Shown here: in pieces, positions 24,356-35,198 of the stretch
Layout: every line of letters begins with the position of its first letter
Position numbering within the stretch: position 1 is the stretch's first letter
The notes under the pieces: generated by a model
What the model was told of the DNA's origin: nothing
Seen by the model: the letters and a program-made list of their open reading frames with translations, nothing else
Databases searched by the model: none
DNA from: Roseovarius salinarum
Lineage (GTDB): Bacteria; Pseudomonadota; Alphaproteobacteria; Rhodobacterales; Rhodobacteraceae
Direction: 5' to 3'
DNA length: 64,000 bases
Assembly: GCF_002834145.1 (NCBI RefSeq)
Contig: NZ_PHNT01000001.1
Span: 371,324-435,323, forward strand
Program-made: the position numbers and the translations under genes

Positions 24356-24943
24356 ATGTCCGACCTGAAAGAGCAGATCGAGAGCTGTCGGCTCTGCGCC
24401 GATCGCTTCTCGGCCACGCGGACGGCCCATGCGCCGCGCCCGGTGGTGTGGTTCCGGCCTTCGGCCCGCGTGCTGATCGCGGGCCAGGCGCCGGGGATGC
24501 GCGTGCACAAGTCGGGCAAGCCGTTCGACGATCCCTCTGGCGACCGGCTGCGCGACTGGCTGGGCATGGCGGCAGACGAATTCTATGACGCTGACCGCGT
24601 TGCGATCGTGCCGATGGCGTTCTGCTTCCCGGGTTACGACGCGCGCGGCAGCGACTTGCCGCCGCCGAAGGTCTGCGGCCAGACGTGGCACGATCGTGTC
24701 ATGGCCGTCCTGCAGAACGTCCGCCTGACGGTCGTGGTCGGCGGCCATGCCCACCGCTACCATCTGGGCACCCGCGCTCCGGTGACAGAGGTTGTGGCGA
24801 ACTGGCGGGCGCGGGCACCGGACCTTTTCGCCTTGCCGCACCCGTCGTGGCGCAATACGGCGTGGCTGAGAAAAAACCCCTGGTTCGAGGCCGAAATCGT
24901 GCCCGAACTCCGGGCCCGCGTGAGGGAGGTCATGCGTGACTGA
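24356..24943 (+). CDS. uracil-DNA glycosylase-family protein
   Basis: The 195-residue product has the UDG-fold motif 1 as GQAPGMRVHKSGKPFDDPSG (family 4/5-type GxAPG) and a motif 2 as HPSWRN, with a conserved N-terminal CRLCADRF cysteine pair. This is the UDG-like family often annotated 'uracil-DNA glycosylase'; the exact activity of this subgroup is unproven. CCGGAGG lies 6 bases before ATG 24356. Its stop overlaps the start of the next gene by 8 bases. It is divergent from the ArsR unit. Confidence 0.82.
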   Translation: MSDLKEQIESCRLCADRFSATRTAHAPRPVVWFRPSARVLIAGQAPGMRVHKSGKPFDDPSGDRLRDWLGMAADEFYDADRVAIVPMAFCFPGYDARGSDLPPPKVCGQTWHDRVMAVLQNVRLTVVVGGHAHRYHLGTRAPVTEVVANWRARAPDLFALPHPSWRNTAWLRKNPWFEAEIVPELRARVREVMRD

Positions 24944-25733
24944 TACGGAAACCACCCCCCTTGATGTTGCGCATGAGGCGATGCAGGCCGCGCCGGACGA
25001 CGGGGCCGCGCGGCTGGCGTTCTACGACCGGCTCGCCGGATCGGAGCTGTTCCTCATGCTCACCGAGGAACCCGAGGGCGAGGACATATCGCCCGAGGTC
25101 TTTGCGCTGGAGGATGCCGGCTACGTGCTGGCCTTCGACCGCGAGGCGCGGCTGGCGCGGTTCGCCGGCCGGCCGGTGCCCTATGCCGCGCTGTCGGGGC
25201 GGGCGATCTGCGACATGCTGGCGCCCGCCGGGCTGGGCCTGGGTGTGAACCTCGACGTGGCGCCATCGGCCCTCGTGCTGCCGCCCGACGCCGTGCGGTG
25301 GCTGGCGGAAACGGCCGGCCGCGCGCCCGACGCCGTCGAGGCGCGGTTGCGCGCCGTCCACGTGCCCGAGGGGCTTCCCGAAAGCCTGCTGGCAGCCCTC
25401 GACGCGCGGCTGGCCAGCGCAGCCGGCATGGCCGCGTCGGCATGGCTGGCCGGCGTCACGCACGAGGATGACACCCGCGGGCACCTGTTGGCGGTGATCG
25501 ATGCGCACCCCGGGGCCCAGCCGGGCATCGCCACGGCCGTTTCCGAGGCGCTGGCGTTTTCCGGGCTGGACACGGGCACGATCGACGTGGCCTTCATCGC
25601 CGCCGATGACCCGCTGGCCGAACGGCTGGCCGCCGTGGGCCTGCGCTTCGACCTGCCCGAGCCGAAGGCGCGGCAAACCACCGCCCCGCAGCCGCCCGGG
25701 CGCGACCCGGACAATCCGCCGATCCTGCGTTAG
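24936..25733 (+). CDS. SseB-like protein
   Basis: The 265-residue product from GTG 24936 (MTDTETTPLDVAHEAMQAAP) resembles SseB-type proteins in its first half: AFYDRLAGSELFLMLTEEP...ISPEVFALEDAGYVLAFDREARLARFAG, then GRAICDMLAPAGLGLGVNLDVAPSALVLP. The C-terminal half is less characteristic and ends in a Pro-rich tail. SseB was linked to serine-related enhancement in E. coli, but its biochemical role is unknown. The GAGGGAGG motif precedes the GTG. It overlaps the UDG-like gene and converges on ghrA, 6 bases away. Confidence 0.78.
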   Translation: MTDTETTPLDVAHEAMQAAPDDGAARLAFYDRLAGSELFLMLTEEPEGEDISPEVFALEDAGYVLAFDREARLARFAGRPVPYAALSGRAICDMLAPAGLGLGVNLDVAPSALVLPPDAVRWLAETAGRAPDAVEARLRAVHVPEGLPESLLAALDARLASAAGMAASAWLAGVTHEDDTRGHLLAVIDAHPGAQPGIATAVSEALAFSGLDTGTIDVAFIAADDPLAERLAAVGLRFDLPEPKARQTTAPQPPGRDPDNPPILR

Positions 25734-25739
25734 ACCCTC

Positions 25740-26675
25740 TCAGTAGCCGCGATCGCGGTCCACGAGGTGCAGCAGTGCCTCGCCGGCCTCGCCCCGGCGC
25801 ACGTTTTCGGCGATCACGCGGGCGGCCGAGGCGGGCCGCGTTTCCGAGGCGATGTGCGGGGTCACCGTTACCTGCGGATGCGCCCAGAAGGGATGTTCCG
25901 GTGGCAGGGGTTCCTCGCGGAACACGTCGAGCGTGGCGTGGCCGATCTGCCCGGTGTCCAGCGCGGCCAGGAGCGCGTCGTCGTCGACCAGCGGGCCGCG
26001 CCCCGGGTTCACGATGACAGCGCCATGCGGCATCAGCGCCAGTGTCTCGGCGTCAATGATGTTTTCCGTTTCCGCCGTGCGGGGCAGGAGCAACACGACG
26101 ATCCGGCCCGTTTCGAGGGCGCCGCGCAGCCCGTCGGCGCCGTGCCGGCAGGTCAGCCGGGCGATGTCCCTGGGCGTGCGGCTCCAACCTGTCACCGGAA
26201 AGCCCAGGGCCGCCAGCGCCGCGCCGCAGGCCCGGCCCAGCGCGCCCAGGCCCAGGATGGTCACGGGGCGGTCATGCGCCAGCGGCGGCACCTGGTCGTT
26301 GCGCCACACCCCGTCCTGGTGCAGCACATGCGTGTCCAGGCCCAGGTGATGGCGCAGCACGTGGCCGGTGACCCATTCCACCATGCCCTGCGTCAGGCCC
26401 TCGTCCACCATGCGGGCCAGCGGCAGGTGCAGCGTCGGGTTGTCGACGATGTTCTCGACGCCCGCCCATAGGTTCAGCACGGCCCTGGCGCGGGTGTAGG
26501 GGGTGAAATCCTGCAGCCAGCTGCCCGGCGAGTAGACGATGTAATCGACCTGGTCGGGGGGGATGTCCTGTGCCAGCCGCGCGGTGACGCCGGCCTCGTC
26601 CAGCGCGGCCCTGAGCGGTTCCTCGTATTGCGGCCACCGGTCGGCGCCGCCGGCGAAAAGGACGTTGACCGTCAT
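25740..26675 (-). CDS. D-2-hydroxyacid dehydrogenase, GhrA-like (glyoxylate/hydroxypyruvate reductase A)
   Basis: The 311-residue product has the GLGALGRACGAALAALG dinucleotide-binding motif, the substrate Arg segment LLLPRTAET, and the catalytic Glu/His region (HPFWAHPQVTVTPHIASETRP). The short N-terminus, without the usual catalytic-domain extension, and the total length match GhrA (312 residues in E. coli), which reduces glyoxylate and hydroxypyruvate with NADPH. It starts 7 bases after rodA and thus is the last gene of the rod-shape operon. The start at 26675 is picked by length; the frame is open upstream by nine codons. Confidence 0.85.
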   Translation of the reverse strand: MTVNVLFAGGADRWPQYEEPLRAALDEAGVTARLAQDIPPDQVDYIVYSPGSWLQDFTPYTRARAVLNLWAGVENIVDNPTLHLPLARMVDEGLTQGMVEWVTGHVLRHHLGLDTHVLHQDGVWRNDQVPPLAHDRPVTILGLGALGRACGAALAALGFPVTGWSRTPRDIARLTCRHGADGLRGALETGRIVVLLLPRTAETENIIDAETLALMPHGAVIVNPGRGPLVDDDALLAALDTGQIGHATLDVFREEPLPPEHPFWAHPQVTVTPHIASETRPASAARVIAENVRRGEAGEALLHLVDRDRGY

Positions 26676-26682
26676 GTGGTGT

Positions 26683-27822
26683 CTACCTCGGTCTGTGGAC
26701 ATGGGCGCTCTGCACCAGCCCGAAGGCGGCCATCAGAACCAGCATCGCCGATCCGCCGTAGCTGACCAGCGGCAGCGGCACGCCGACCACCGGCGCAAGC
26801 CCCATGACCATCGACATGTTGACGGCGAAGAACAGGAAGAAGGTCATCGCGATGCCGAGGCCCAGCAGCATCGAGAACCGGTCGCGGTTGGCCAGCGCCG
26901 ACGTGACGCAGAACACGATCACCAGCGCGTAGAGCCCCAGCAGCGAGACCGCGCCGACGAAGCCGAATTCCTCGGCCAGTGTGGTGAAGATGAAGTCGGT
27001 GTGCTTTTCGGGCAGGAAGTTCAGGCGCGACTGCGTGCCCTGCATGAATCCCCGCCCCGTCCAGCCGCCCGATCCCAGCGCGATCTTGGACTGGGTGATG
27101 TGGTATCCCGCCCCCAGCGGGTCCGACGCGGGGTCAAGGAACGTGTCGATCCGCCTGTACTGGTAATCCTTGAGCAGCTGCCACTCGGTTCCGCGGCTCT
27201 GGAACACGGCGGTGACGAGGCCGATCCCGGCCGCCGCGACCGCGGCGAAGTATCCCCAGTGCACGCCGGCCAGGAACATCATCATGCCGCCCGCGGCCAA
27301 CAGCAGCATCGAGGTGCCGAGATCGGGCTGGCGCAGCACCAGGAAGGTGGGCAAAAGGATCAATGCGACGGGCACCAGCACCCACAGCGGATGCGAGGTG
27401 CGGTGCGCCGGCAGCCAGTCGTAATAGGCGGCCAGCGCCATCACGAGCGCGACCTTCATCAGCTCGGAGGGTTGCAACCGCATCACGCCCAGATCGATCC
27501 AGCGTTGCGCGCCCATGCCGGTGGTTCCGAAGAACTCCACCGCCACCAGCAGCAGAACCGACACCAGGTAGGCGGGCCCTGACATGTTCCGCCAGAACCA
27601 GATCGGGATCATGGCCACGATGAACATCAGCACGAAGCCCGCGCCGAAGCGTTTCATCTGCGGCTCGGCCCACGGCGAGAAGGAGCCGCCGGCGACAGAG
27701 TAGAGCATCAGGAACCCGATCGCCGCCACCGCCGCCAGCAACAGCGCGAGCGGCCAGTTCAGGCAAAGCACCTTGCGAACGCCGGTGGGCGTGGTCTTTA
27801 CGGTGTATTCCAGATAACTCAC
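26683..27822 (-). CDS. rodA: rod-shape peptidoglycan glycosyltransferase RodA
   Basis: The 379-residue product is a SEDS-family membrane protein with about ten membrane segments. The signature residues are visible: FLPEKHTDFIFTTLAEEFG, the conserved GLAPVVGVPLPLVSYGGSA, and the Asp-containing FLILRQPDLGTS-like segment (VLRQPDLGTSMLL). RodA polymerises lipid II into glycan strands in the elongation complex with PBP2 (MrdA). Its ATG overlaps the mrdA stop as ATGA. Length is normal. Confidence 0.96.
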   Translation of the reverse strand: MSYLEYTVKTTPTGVRKVLCLNWPLALLLAAVAAIGFLMLYSVAGGSFSPWAEPQMKRFGAGFVLMFIVAMIPIWFWRNMSGPAYLVSVLLLVAVEFFGTTGMGAQRWIDLGVMRLQPSELMKVALVMALAAYYDWLPAHRTSHPLWVLVPVALILLPTFLVLRQPDLGTSMLLLAAGGMMMFLAGVHWGYFAAVAAAGIGLVTAVFQSRGTEWQLLKDYQYRRIDTFLDPASDPLGAGYHITQSKIALGSGGWTGRGFMQGTQSRLNFLPEKHTDFIFTTLAEEFGFVGAVSLLGLYALVIVFCVTSALANRDRFSMLLGLGIAMTFFLFFAVNMSMVMGLAPVVGVPLPLVSYGGSAMLVLMAAFGLVQSAHVHRPR

Positions 27823-29759
27823 GCGCGGCTGCTCCCCCCGCGCCGGTGCGCGGGCCGTTCGCGCTGCAGACGTTCCTGGCGCGCGCGGATCGCGCTGCGG
27901 TCATTCGCCGGGTAGGCCGACAGCGGCGGGGTTTCGCCGTAAAGCGCCTGAAGCGTGATGTCGCGCGCGATCGGCGCGGCCGTGGTGGAACCTCCGCCGC
28001 CATGCTCCACGACGACCGCGACGGCGATGCGCGGCGACTCCTCGGGTGCGAAATTGACGAAGATCGCGTGGTCGCGCTGCTCCCACGGCAAATCCTCGTT
28101 GCGGCGCACGCCGCCCGCGCGCTCGTCCGTGGTGATGTTGCGCACCTGGCTGGTGCCCGTCTTGCCCGCCATGCGGAAGGCATCCTCGACGATGCGGCTG
28201 GAATAGGCGGTGCCGCGGCGATGGTTGGTCACGGCGGACATGGCCGCGCGGACCCGGCGCAGGTTCGTTTCGCTCAGGCCCAGCGGATCACCTGCCCGGG
28301 CGGGTTGCTCCACCCCGTCGATCGACTTGATGAGCCGCGGCGCGACGCTGCGCCCGGTGGCCAGCCGGGCCGACATCACGGCAAGCTGCAGTGGCGACGC
28401 CAGCACGAACCCTTGGCCGATCGCGGCGTTCACGCTGTCGCCCAGCACCCAGTCGCGGCCCTTGATCCGGCGCTTCCAGTCTTTCGTCGGCGCGAGCCCC
28501 TCGGCGACCGAGGACATCGCGAGCTCGTGCTGCACGCCCAGCCCGAGGCGCCGTGCCATCGCGCTGATCTTCTCGATCCCGACGCGCAGCGCGAGGTCGT
28601 AATAGTAGACGTCGCAGCTTTCCCGCAACGAGTTGTGCAGGTTCATGTGGCCGTGGCCGCCGCGTTTCCAGCAGTGAAAGCGTCGGTCGCTGACATCGAA
28701 GTGACCGGGGCAATAGATCGTTTCCTCGGCGTCGATCTGGCCGTCCTCCAGCGCGGCCAGCGCCGTGACCATCTTGAACGCCGAGCCGGGCGGGTAGATG
28801 CCCTGGACCGCCTTGTTGGGAAGCGGCCTGTAGCGGTTCTCGAGCAGCGCGTTGTAATCCTTGACCGAGATGCCGCGCACGAAAAGGTTCGGATCGAAAC
28901 TGGGGGAGGACGCCGAGGCGAGGACGTCTCCGCTTTCGCAGTCGATGACGACGGCCGCCGCGCTCTGCTTGCCCAGCCGGGCCTGCACGTAGCCCTGAAG
29001 CGCGTCGTCGATCGAGATCTGCAGGTCCGCGCCCGACTGCCCCTCGCGCCGGTCGAGTTCGCGCATGACCCGGCCAGTGGCGTTGACCTCGACGCGCCGG
29101 GTGCCCGCCTTGCCGCGCAACAGGTCCTCGCGCGTGGCCTCGAGCCCGACCTTGCCGATCTGGAACCGCGGGATCCGCAGCACCTGGTCGGGGGTGTCGA
29201 TGCGTTCGAGATCGGATTCGCTGACCGGACCGACGTAGCCGACGACATGGGCATAGTCGCGCCGCATCGGGTAGTGGCGCGACAGCCCTACCTCGGGGAT
29301 GACGCCGGGCAGGACCGGCGCGTTGACCGCAACGCGGCTGATCTCTTCCCACGAGACACGGTCGGCCACCGTCACCGGCAGCAGGGCGGAGCGCTGCATC
29401 TCTTCCATCGCGCGGTTGAGCGCGTTGTCGTCCAGTTCCACCAGCGCCGACAGACGCCGGATCACCTCGGCCACGTCGCCGGCCTCTTCCCGCACCATGG
29501 TGATGCGATAGCTCGGCACGTTGTCGGCGATGATCGCGCCGTTGCGGTCGAAGATCCGCCCCCGCGCCGGCGGGATCAGGCGGATGTTGATGCGGTTCTC
29601 GTCGGCCAGAAGGCGGTACTGGTCGGCCTGGTCGAGCTGCAGGTAACGCATGCGCAGCGCCAGCGCGCCGACGAAGCCGGCCTGAGCCGCCCCGAGGATG
29701 AGCCCGCGGCGGCTGATCTTGCGCAGGCTGTCGGCGGTTTCCTTGACCGGCCGTCTCAT
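27819..29759 (-). CDS. mrdA: penicillin-binding protein 2, elongation transpeptidase
   Basis: The 646-residue product has a single N-terminal membrane segment (about residues 18-38), the class B pedestal domain (ARGRIFDRNGAI), and a transpeptidase domain with S326-AFK329 as the SxxK nucleophile, the SxN-equivalent ESCDVYYYDL, and KTGT in AGKTGTSQV. It crosslinks peptidoglycan during rod elongation and pairs with RodA, whose gene overlaps its stop. mreD lies 13 bases upstream on the minus strand. Confidence 0.96.
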   Translation of the reverse strand: MRRPVKETADSLRKISRRGLILGAAQAGFVGALALRMRYLQLDQADQYRLLADENRINIRLIPPARGRIFDRNGAIIADNVPSYRITMVREEAGDVAEVIRRLSALVELDDNALNRAMEEMQRSALLPVTVADRVSWEEISRVAVNAPVLPGVIPEVGLSRHYPMRRDYAHVVGYVGPVSESDLERIDTPDQVLRIPRFQIGKVGLEATREDLLRGKAGTRRVEVNATGRVMRELDRREGQSGADLQISIDDALQGYVQARLGKQSAAAVVIDCESGDVLASASSPSFDPNLFVRGISVKDYNALLENRYRPLPNKAVQGIYPPGSAFKMVTALAALEDGQIDAEETIYCPGHFDVSDRRFHCWKRGGHGHMNLHNSLRESCDVYYYDLALRVGIEKISAMARRLGLGVQHELAMSSVAEGLAPTKDWKRRIKGRDWVLGDSVNAAIGQGFVLASPLQLAVMSARLATGRSVAPRLIKSIDGVEQPARAGDPLGLSETNLRRVRAAMSAVTNHRRGTAYSSRIVEDAFRMAGKTGTSQVRNITTDERAGGVRRNEDLPWEQRDHAIFVNFAPEESPRIAVAVVVEHGGGGSTTAAPIARDITLQALYGETPPLSAYPANDRSAIRARQERLQRERPAHRRGGSSRA

Positions 29760-29772
29760 CGCGCGCGCCTCC

Positions 29773-30312
29773 TCAAATTCGCTGGCCCTGCGAGTCGATA
29801 TCGCCCGGCGCGGCCTTGCGCACGCCGAACAAGAATTCGCTCGCCAGCACGACGACAGGATACACCACGACGGTCATCGACAGTTGCAACAGCATCAGCC
29901 CCGTCGCGTCCGGCCCCACCAGCAGCAGTGCGAGGACCAGCATCTTCGCCAGTGTCAACGCGGTGACCAGCATGGCGACGTTAAACCATTCGGCGGCGAA
30001 CGTCAGGTCGCGCAGCGCCGGCGCACGTGCCTTCAGCGCTTCGGTGCCGACCAGGACCAGCCCGGCCCACAGCCCCGGCGGCCGCTGGAACAGGAAATCG
30101 GCCAGCAGGAACAGTGCGGCAACCGCGACCGGCGGCGCGAACTCGGGCCGCCGCAGGACCCAGGCGCAGGTCAGCGCAAGCATCACGTCCGGTCCCGCCC
30201 ACGACCGCGGCAACGTCTCGAGCGGCAGAAGACGCAGAAAGATCAGGGCAAGGCAAAGCCCGGCGAAAAGCCCGCGCATGGCCCACAGCCGCAGCGCGCT
30301 TCGTTCAGCCAT
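29773..30312 (-). CDS. mreD: rod shape-determining membrane protein MreD
   Basis: The 179-residue product has five or six hydrophobic segments, is basic at its ends, and is poorly conserved as usual for MreD. Identification depends mainly on context: it lies between mreC and mrdA, overlaps the mreC stop by 8 bases, and has the family's size. The GPDVMLALTCAWVLRRPEFAPP segment agrees with MreD-like patterns (PDxxLxxxxxxxLRRP). ATG 30312 is chosen over upstream sense sequence because it follows the mreC overlap naturally. Confidence 0.9.
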   Translation of the reverse strand: MAERSALRLWAMRGLFAGLCLALIFLRLLPLETLPRSWAGPDVMLALTCAWVLRRPEFAPPVAVAALFLLADFLFQRPPGLWAGLVLVGTEALKARAPALRDLTFAAEWFNVAMLVTALTLAKMLVLALLLVGPDATGLMLLQLSMTVVVYPVVVLASEFLFGVRKAAPGDIDSQGQRI

Positions 30313-31219
30313 TGCCGGCCCCCGTCGCAACGTCCGCGCCGCCGGGCTCTGGCGGCAGCGAAGACGGCGCCACCAGTTCGCCCGTCTCCTCGATGGTCTC
30401 GTTGCCGTAATTGCGCAGCACGCGCAGGTATTCAAGCCGCTCGTAATCCGCGGACAGGCGGACGCGCAGCCGCCCGTCGGGGTCTTCGGTGACCTGCCCG
30501 ACCAGCAGGCCTGGCGGGAAAACCCCGCCGTCGCCCGACGACATCACCCGGTCACCCGGCTTCACCCGGTCGGCATCCTCGACGAACTCGAGCCGCGGTG
30601 AGGCGGTGTTGTCGCCGCTGACCAGCGCGCGCTGACCCGAAGGCTGGACGGTGACCGGGATCCGGCTGCTGCTGTCCGTCAGAAGGATCACGCGCGCGGT
30701 GTTGTCGCCCACGCCCGAAATCCTGCCCACGAGCCCGAGCCCGTCCATCGCCGCCCAGCCGTCGATGATACCGTCGCGCTTGCCGACGTTGACCAGCACC
30801 GACTGGCGGAAGGGCGAGCCGCTGTCGGCCATCACGACGCCGGTGACATAGGTCAGCCTGGGGTCAAGCTGCACGTTGTTGAGATCGAGAAGCCGCGCGT
30901 TCTCCTGCTCCAGCTGCAGCGCGGCTTCCTTCCACGCCTTCATCTGCTGCAACTCGCGCCGCAGTTCCTGGTTCTGCTGGTAGATGCGCTGGTAGCTCTG
31001 GAAATCGCGCAGGATGTTGACGGCGCCCGTCACCGGCGCCATCGCCCAGTCGAAGCTGGGCACCACATGGTCCACGACCTGTGCGCGAAACCGTTCGACG
31101 CGCGGGCTGTCGATGCGCCACAGAAGGAACAGCCCGAACAGGCAGACAAGCAGGATCCCGACCAGCAGGCGCTTGAGCGGGCCGGCATAGTCCTCGTTCG
31201 TCGTCCTGTCCTTGGCCAC
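30305..31219 (-). CDS. mreC: rod shape-determining protein MreC
   Basis: The 304-residue product has an N-terminal membrane segment (about residues 14-32), a coiled-coil region (about 65-105, QQNQELRRELQQMKAW), and the MreC core with YVTGVVMADSGSPFRQSVLVNVGKRDGI, GLVGRISGVGDNTARV and VVSSGDGGVFPPGLLVG-type motifs. It is a periplasmic scaffold joining MreB and the elongation enzymes. It lies 32 bases after mreB. Length is typical. Confidence 0.95.
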   Translation of the reverse strand: MAKDRTTNEDYAGPLKRLLVGILLVCLFGLFLLWRIDSPRVERFRAQVVDHVVPSFDWAMAPVTGAVNILRDFQSYQRIYQQNQELRRELQQMKAWKEAALQLEQENARLLDLNNVQLDPRLTYVTGVVMADSGSPFRQSVLVNVGKRDGIIDGWAAMDGLGLVGRISGVGDNTARVILLTDSSSRIPVTVQPSGQRALVSGDNTASPRLEFVEDADRVKPGDRVMSSGDGGVFPPGLLVGQVTEDPDGRLRVRLSADYERLEYLRVLRNYGNETIEETGELVAPSSLPPEPGGADVATGAGNG

Positions 31220-31251
31220 GGCTACCCCTTTTGTTTCAAAAGGTGGGCGTG

Positions 31252-32367
<1,116 letters not shown>

Positions 32368-32494
32368 TTATAGAGCCCCGCCGCGGGCAGCGAAAGGGCA
32401 AGATTCGCAGGCGTCGGCGCGTTGTTGCCTGCCTTTGTGTCGCAGGTTTCCGGCGGTCCGGGAGCGGATCATGGCGGGTGGTCCCGGGGGTGGC

Positions 32495-32569
<75 letters not shown>

Positions 32570-32656
32570 CCGGATTGCCGGCGGCTCTTAGACCCTTCGT
32601 GCACCGCGTGCAAGGGTTATCTGGACCCTTTTTGACGCCTGCGATAGACAGGTGCC

Positions 32657-32839
32657 ATGAACCGCGGCAAGGACAACGACACGCAGGGCCGCAAGGGCAG
32701 GGGCGCCGCCGCCGGGCGCGAGGACCGGCTAAAGGCCCGGCTCAAGGCGAACCTCGCGCGACGCAAGGCAAGGGCCCGGGCGCAGGCCGCGGCGGCACAC
32801 GAACGCGACGACGGAAAAGACAACAAGGACGAAGGCTAG
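32657..32839 (+). CDS. small basic/charged hypothetical protein upstream of murA (60 aa)
   Basis: The product ([45 protein letters not shown]...) is almost entirely Lys, Arg, Glu, Asp and Ala, with a likely central helix ([17 protein letters not shown]). Short frames of this type precede murA in many Rhodobacterales genomes as I recall. Five bases separate its stop from murA's ATG, so they are probably cotranscribed. The function is unknown. Confidence 0.65.
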   Translation: MNRGKDNDTQGRKGRGAAAGREDRLKARLKANLARRKARARAQAAAAHERDDGKDNKDEG

Positions 32840-32844
32840 AGCGG

Positions 32845-34113
32845 ATGGATTCGATCGTCGTGACGGGCAATGGCCCCCTGCAGGGGCAGATCCCGATTGC
32901 CGGGGCCAAGAACGCCTGCCTCACCCTGATGCCCGCCACCCTGCTGAGCGAGGAGCCGCTGACGCTGACCAACGCGCCTCGGCTGTCGGACATCCGCACC
33001 ATGGCGCAGCTGTTGCAGTCGCTGGGCGCCGAGGTGTCGCAGCTGCAGGACGGGCAGGTGCTGGCCCTGTCCAGCCGCGCGCTCGACAACCACGTCGCCG
33101 ACTACGACATCGTGCGCAAGATGCGCGCCTCGATCCTTGTGCTTGGGCCCATGCTGGCGCGCGACGGCCACGCCATCGTGTCGTTGCCGGGCGGCTGCGC
33201 CATCGGCGCACGCCCCGTGGACCTGCACCTGCGCGCGCTCGAGGCAATGGGCGCCGAGCTGGACCTGCGCGACGGCTACGTGCACGCCAGGGCACCCGGT
33301 GGGCTGAAGGGCGGGACGGTCGATTTTCCCTTCGTTTCCGTCGGTGCGACGGAGAACGCGCTGATGGCAGCGACGCTGGCCAAGGGCACCACGGTGATCC
33401 GCAACGCCGCGCGCGAACCCGAGGTCGTGGACCTTGCCGATTGCCTCGTGCGCATGGGCGCCCGGATCGATGGCATCGGCACGCACACGCTGACGGTGGA
33501 GGGCGTCGACCGGCTGCGCGGCGCGACCCACCCGGTGGTGCCCGACCGGATCGAACTGGGGACCTACATGCTCGCGCCCGCGATCTGCGGGGGCGAGGTC
33601 GAGTGCCTGGGCGGCCGCTTCGACCTTGTCGGCGCGTTCTGCGAAAAGCTGGACGCGGCGGGTGTCGACGTGACCGAGACCGACAGCGGGCTCAAGGTCG
33701 CGCGCCGCCATGACCGGGTGCGCGCCGTCGACGTGACCACCGCGCCCTATCCCGGCTTTCCCACCGACCTGCAGGCGCAGATGATGGCGCTCATGTGCAC
33801 CGCCGAGGGCGTGTCCGTCCTCGAGGAGCAGATCTTCGAGAACCGCTTCATGCACGCGCCCGAGTTGATGCGGATGGGCGCGCGGATCGATGTGCAGGGC
33901 GGCACCGCCACGGTCACCGGGGTCGAGCGCCTGAAAGGCGCGCCGGTGATGGCCACGGACCTGCGGGCCAGCGTGTCGCTGATCCTTGCAGGGCTCGCCG
34001 CCGAGGGCGAGACCCAGGTCAACCGCGTCTATCACCTCGACCGCGGCTACGAGCGGGTCGAGGAAAAATTGCGCGGCGTGGGTGCACGCATCGAAAGGAT
34101 CAAGGGCAGATGA
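32845..34113 (+). CDS. murA: UDP-N-acetylglucosamine 1-carboxyvinyltransferase
   Basis: The 422-residue product begins [31 protein letters not shown] with the Lys22-Asn23 pair, and has Cys118 in [16 protein letters not shown], the fosfomycin-target active-site cysteine, plus the six-fold repeat typical of EPT enzymes. It transfers enolpyruvate to UDP-GlcNAc, the first step of peptidoglycan precursor synthesis. Length matches E. coli MurA (419). Its stop overlaps the start of the DUF2948 gene (ATGA). Confidence 0.98.
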   Translation: MDSIVVTGNGPLQGQIPIAGAKNACLTLMPATLLSEEPLTLTNAPRLSDIRTMAQLLQSLGAEVSQLQDGQVLALSSRALDNHVADYDIVRKMRASILVLGPMLARDGHAIVSLPGGCAIGARPVDLHLRALEAMGAELDLRDGYVHARAPGGLKGGTVDFPFVSVGATENALMAATLAKGTTVIRNAAREPEVVDLADCLVRMGARIDGIGTHTLTVEGVDRLRGATHPVVPDRIELGTYMLAPAICGGEVECLGGRFDLVGAFCEKLDAAGVDVTETDSGLKVARRHDRVRAVDVTTAPYPGFPTDLQAQMMALMCTAEGVSVLEEQIFENRFMHAPELMRMGARIDVQGGTATVTGVERLKGAPVMATDLRASVSLILAGLAAEGETQVNRVYHLDRGYERVEEKLRGVGARIERIKGR

Positions 34114-34586
34114 GCCAGGAAGAAGACGCAAGGTTCGAGGACGGCGACGAGGCGCCGCTGCACCTTGGCGCGATGGATGCCGAGGATCTGAAAGTGATCT
34201 CGGCGCTGGTGCAGGACGCCGTGTTCCCGATCACCGAAATCAGCTGGCGCGCGGCCGAGCGCCGATTCGCGCTTCTGCTCAACCGCTTCCGCTGGGAAGA
34301 CGAGGGCCGTGCGCGCCACGCGCCAGAGCGTGTTCAATCGGTCCTGGTCGTGGAAAACGTTCTCGGCGTCGCGAGCCAGGGGGTCGACACCGGGGACCGT
34401 GACACCATCCTGTCGCTGCTGTCGGTCAGTTTCGAGCCGGGCGATCCGCCGGGCGGCCACGTCCTGCTGACGCTGGCGGGTGACGGCGCGATCCGGCTGG
34501 AGGTGGAGGCGCTGGAGCTTGCCCTGCGCGATGTGACCCGGCCCTATGTAGCACCCTCGCACCGGGTGCCCCGGCACGACGTCTGA
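34110..34586 (+). CDS. DUF2948 family protein
   Basis: The 158-residue product contains the family's characteristic start [30 protein letters not shown] and then [13 protein letters not shown]...[23 protein letters not shown]2948 proteins are widespread in alphaproteobacteria, typically next to murA, and have no known role. The ATG overlaps the murA stop by 4 bases, indicating translational coupling. It is predicted cytoplasmic, with no membrane segment. Confidence 0.9.
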   Translation: MSQEEDARFEDGDEAPLHLGAMDAEDLKVISALVQDAVFPITEISWRAAERRFALLLNRFRWEDEGRARHAPERVQSVLVVENVLGVASQGVDTGDRDTILSLLSVSFEPGDPPGGHVLLTLAGDGAIRLEVEALELALRDVTRPYVAPSHRVPRHDV

Positions 34587-34610
34587 CGCGCGGGCCGGGG
34601 CGTCGCCGGA

Positions 34611-35015
34611 TCACTCCTGGATCGATTCCAGATAATAGGCCAGCGACAGGATGCGGCCGCGGGCGACCAGTTCGGGCATGACGGGGCCGTCCGCCTCTGC
34701 CGCCTCGCGCAGCCGCGCGCCCCAGACCGGCATGGGAAAACCGTGGCTGGCCGGCCGGTGGCGGCCGTCGATGGTCCGGATCACCATGCGCATCGGAAAG
34801 GCCCCGCCGTTGTCCGCCGCGAGCCCGGTCAGCGGGGGCACCTCGACCGTCATCAGCGCGGCCAGCGGGCCGTCGCCGGCCGCCGTCTCGCCGTGGCAAC
34901 CGGCACAGCTGTTCATGTATTCCGCCTTGCCGATCCCGTCGGCTGCGGCGGCCCCCGCGAGGCCCGTCGCCGCCGCGATGGCGGCCGCCAGCACCGGGAC
35001 AGGACGCGTGATCAT
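34611..35015 (-). CDS. exported class I cytochrome c
   Basis: The 134-residue product has a signal peptide (MITRPVPVLAAAIAAATGLAGAAAADG) and one haem site C37-AGC-H41 within YMNSCAGCHGETAAGDGP. A Met in the later FPMPVWG segment is the likely axial ligand. The domain is about 100 residues, a periplasmic single-haem cytochrome. The partner is unknown; the gene stands alone, opposed to the flanking DUF2948 and hisD genes. The 183-base stretch before hisD holds a small GC hairpin (35138-35153). Confidence 0.88.
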   Translation of the reverse strand: MITRPVPVLAAAIAAATGLAGAAAADGIGKAEYMNSCAGCHGETAAGDGPLAALMTVEVPPLTGLAADNGGAFPMRMVIRTIDGRHRPASHGFPMPVWGARLREAAEADGPVMPELVARGRILSLAYYLESIQE

Positions 35016-35198
35016 CCTAATCTTCCTTTGCGCGGATGTCCGGGCCGGCGAACACGCGCCACGGCGCATTCCGGCCCGTCTGCCGTAGCGGGATGGTGCC
35101 GCCCACGGCATCGCCGGTCAACCGGCCACGCGCGCATCCCGCCTTGAGGCGGGCACGCGTTCCGTCTAAGGGTTCGCCGGGGCCAAGGAGTTGACGAC

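Noticed and set aside
35138-35153. Hairpin CCCGCC-TTGA-GGCGGG before hisD as a His attenuator
   Set aside because: No His-rich leader frame accompanies it and there is no T run; it was left as an unassigned small stem.
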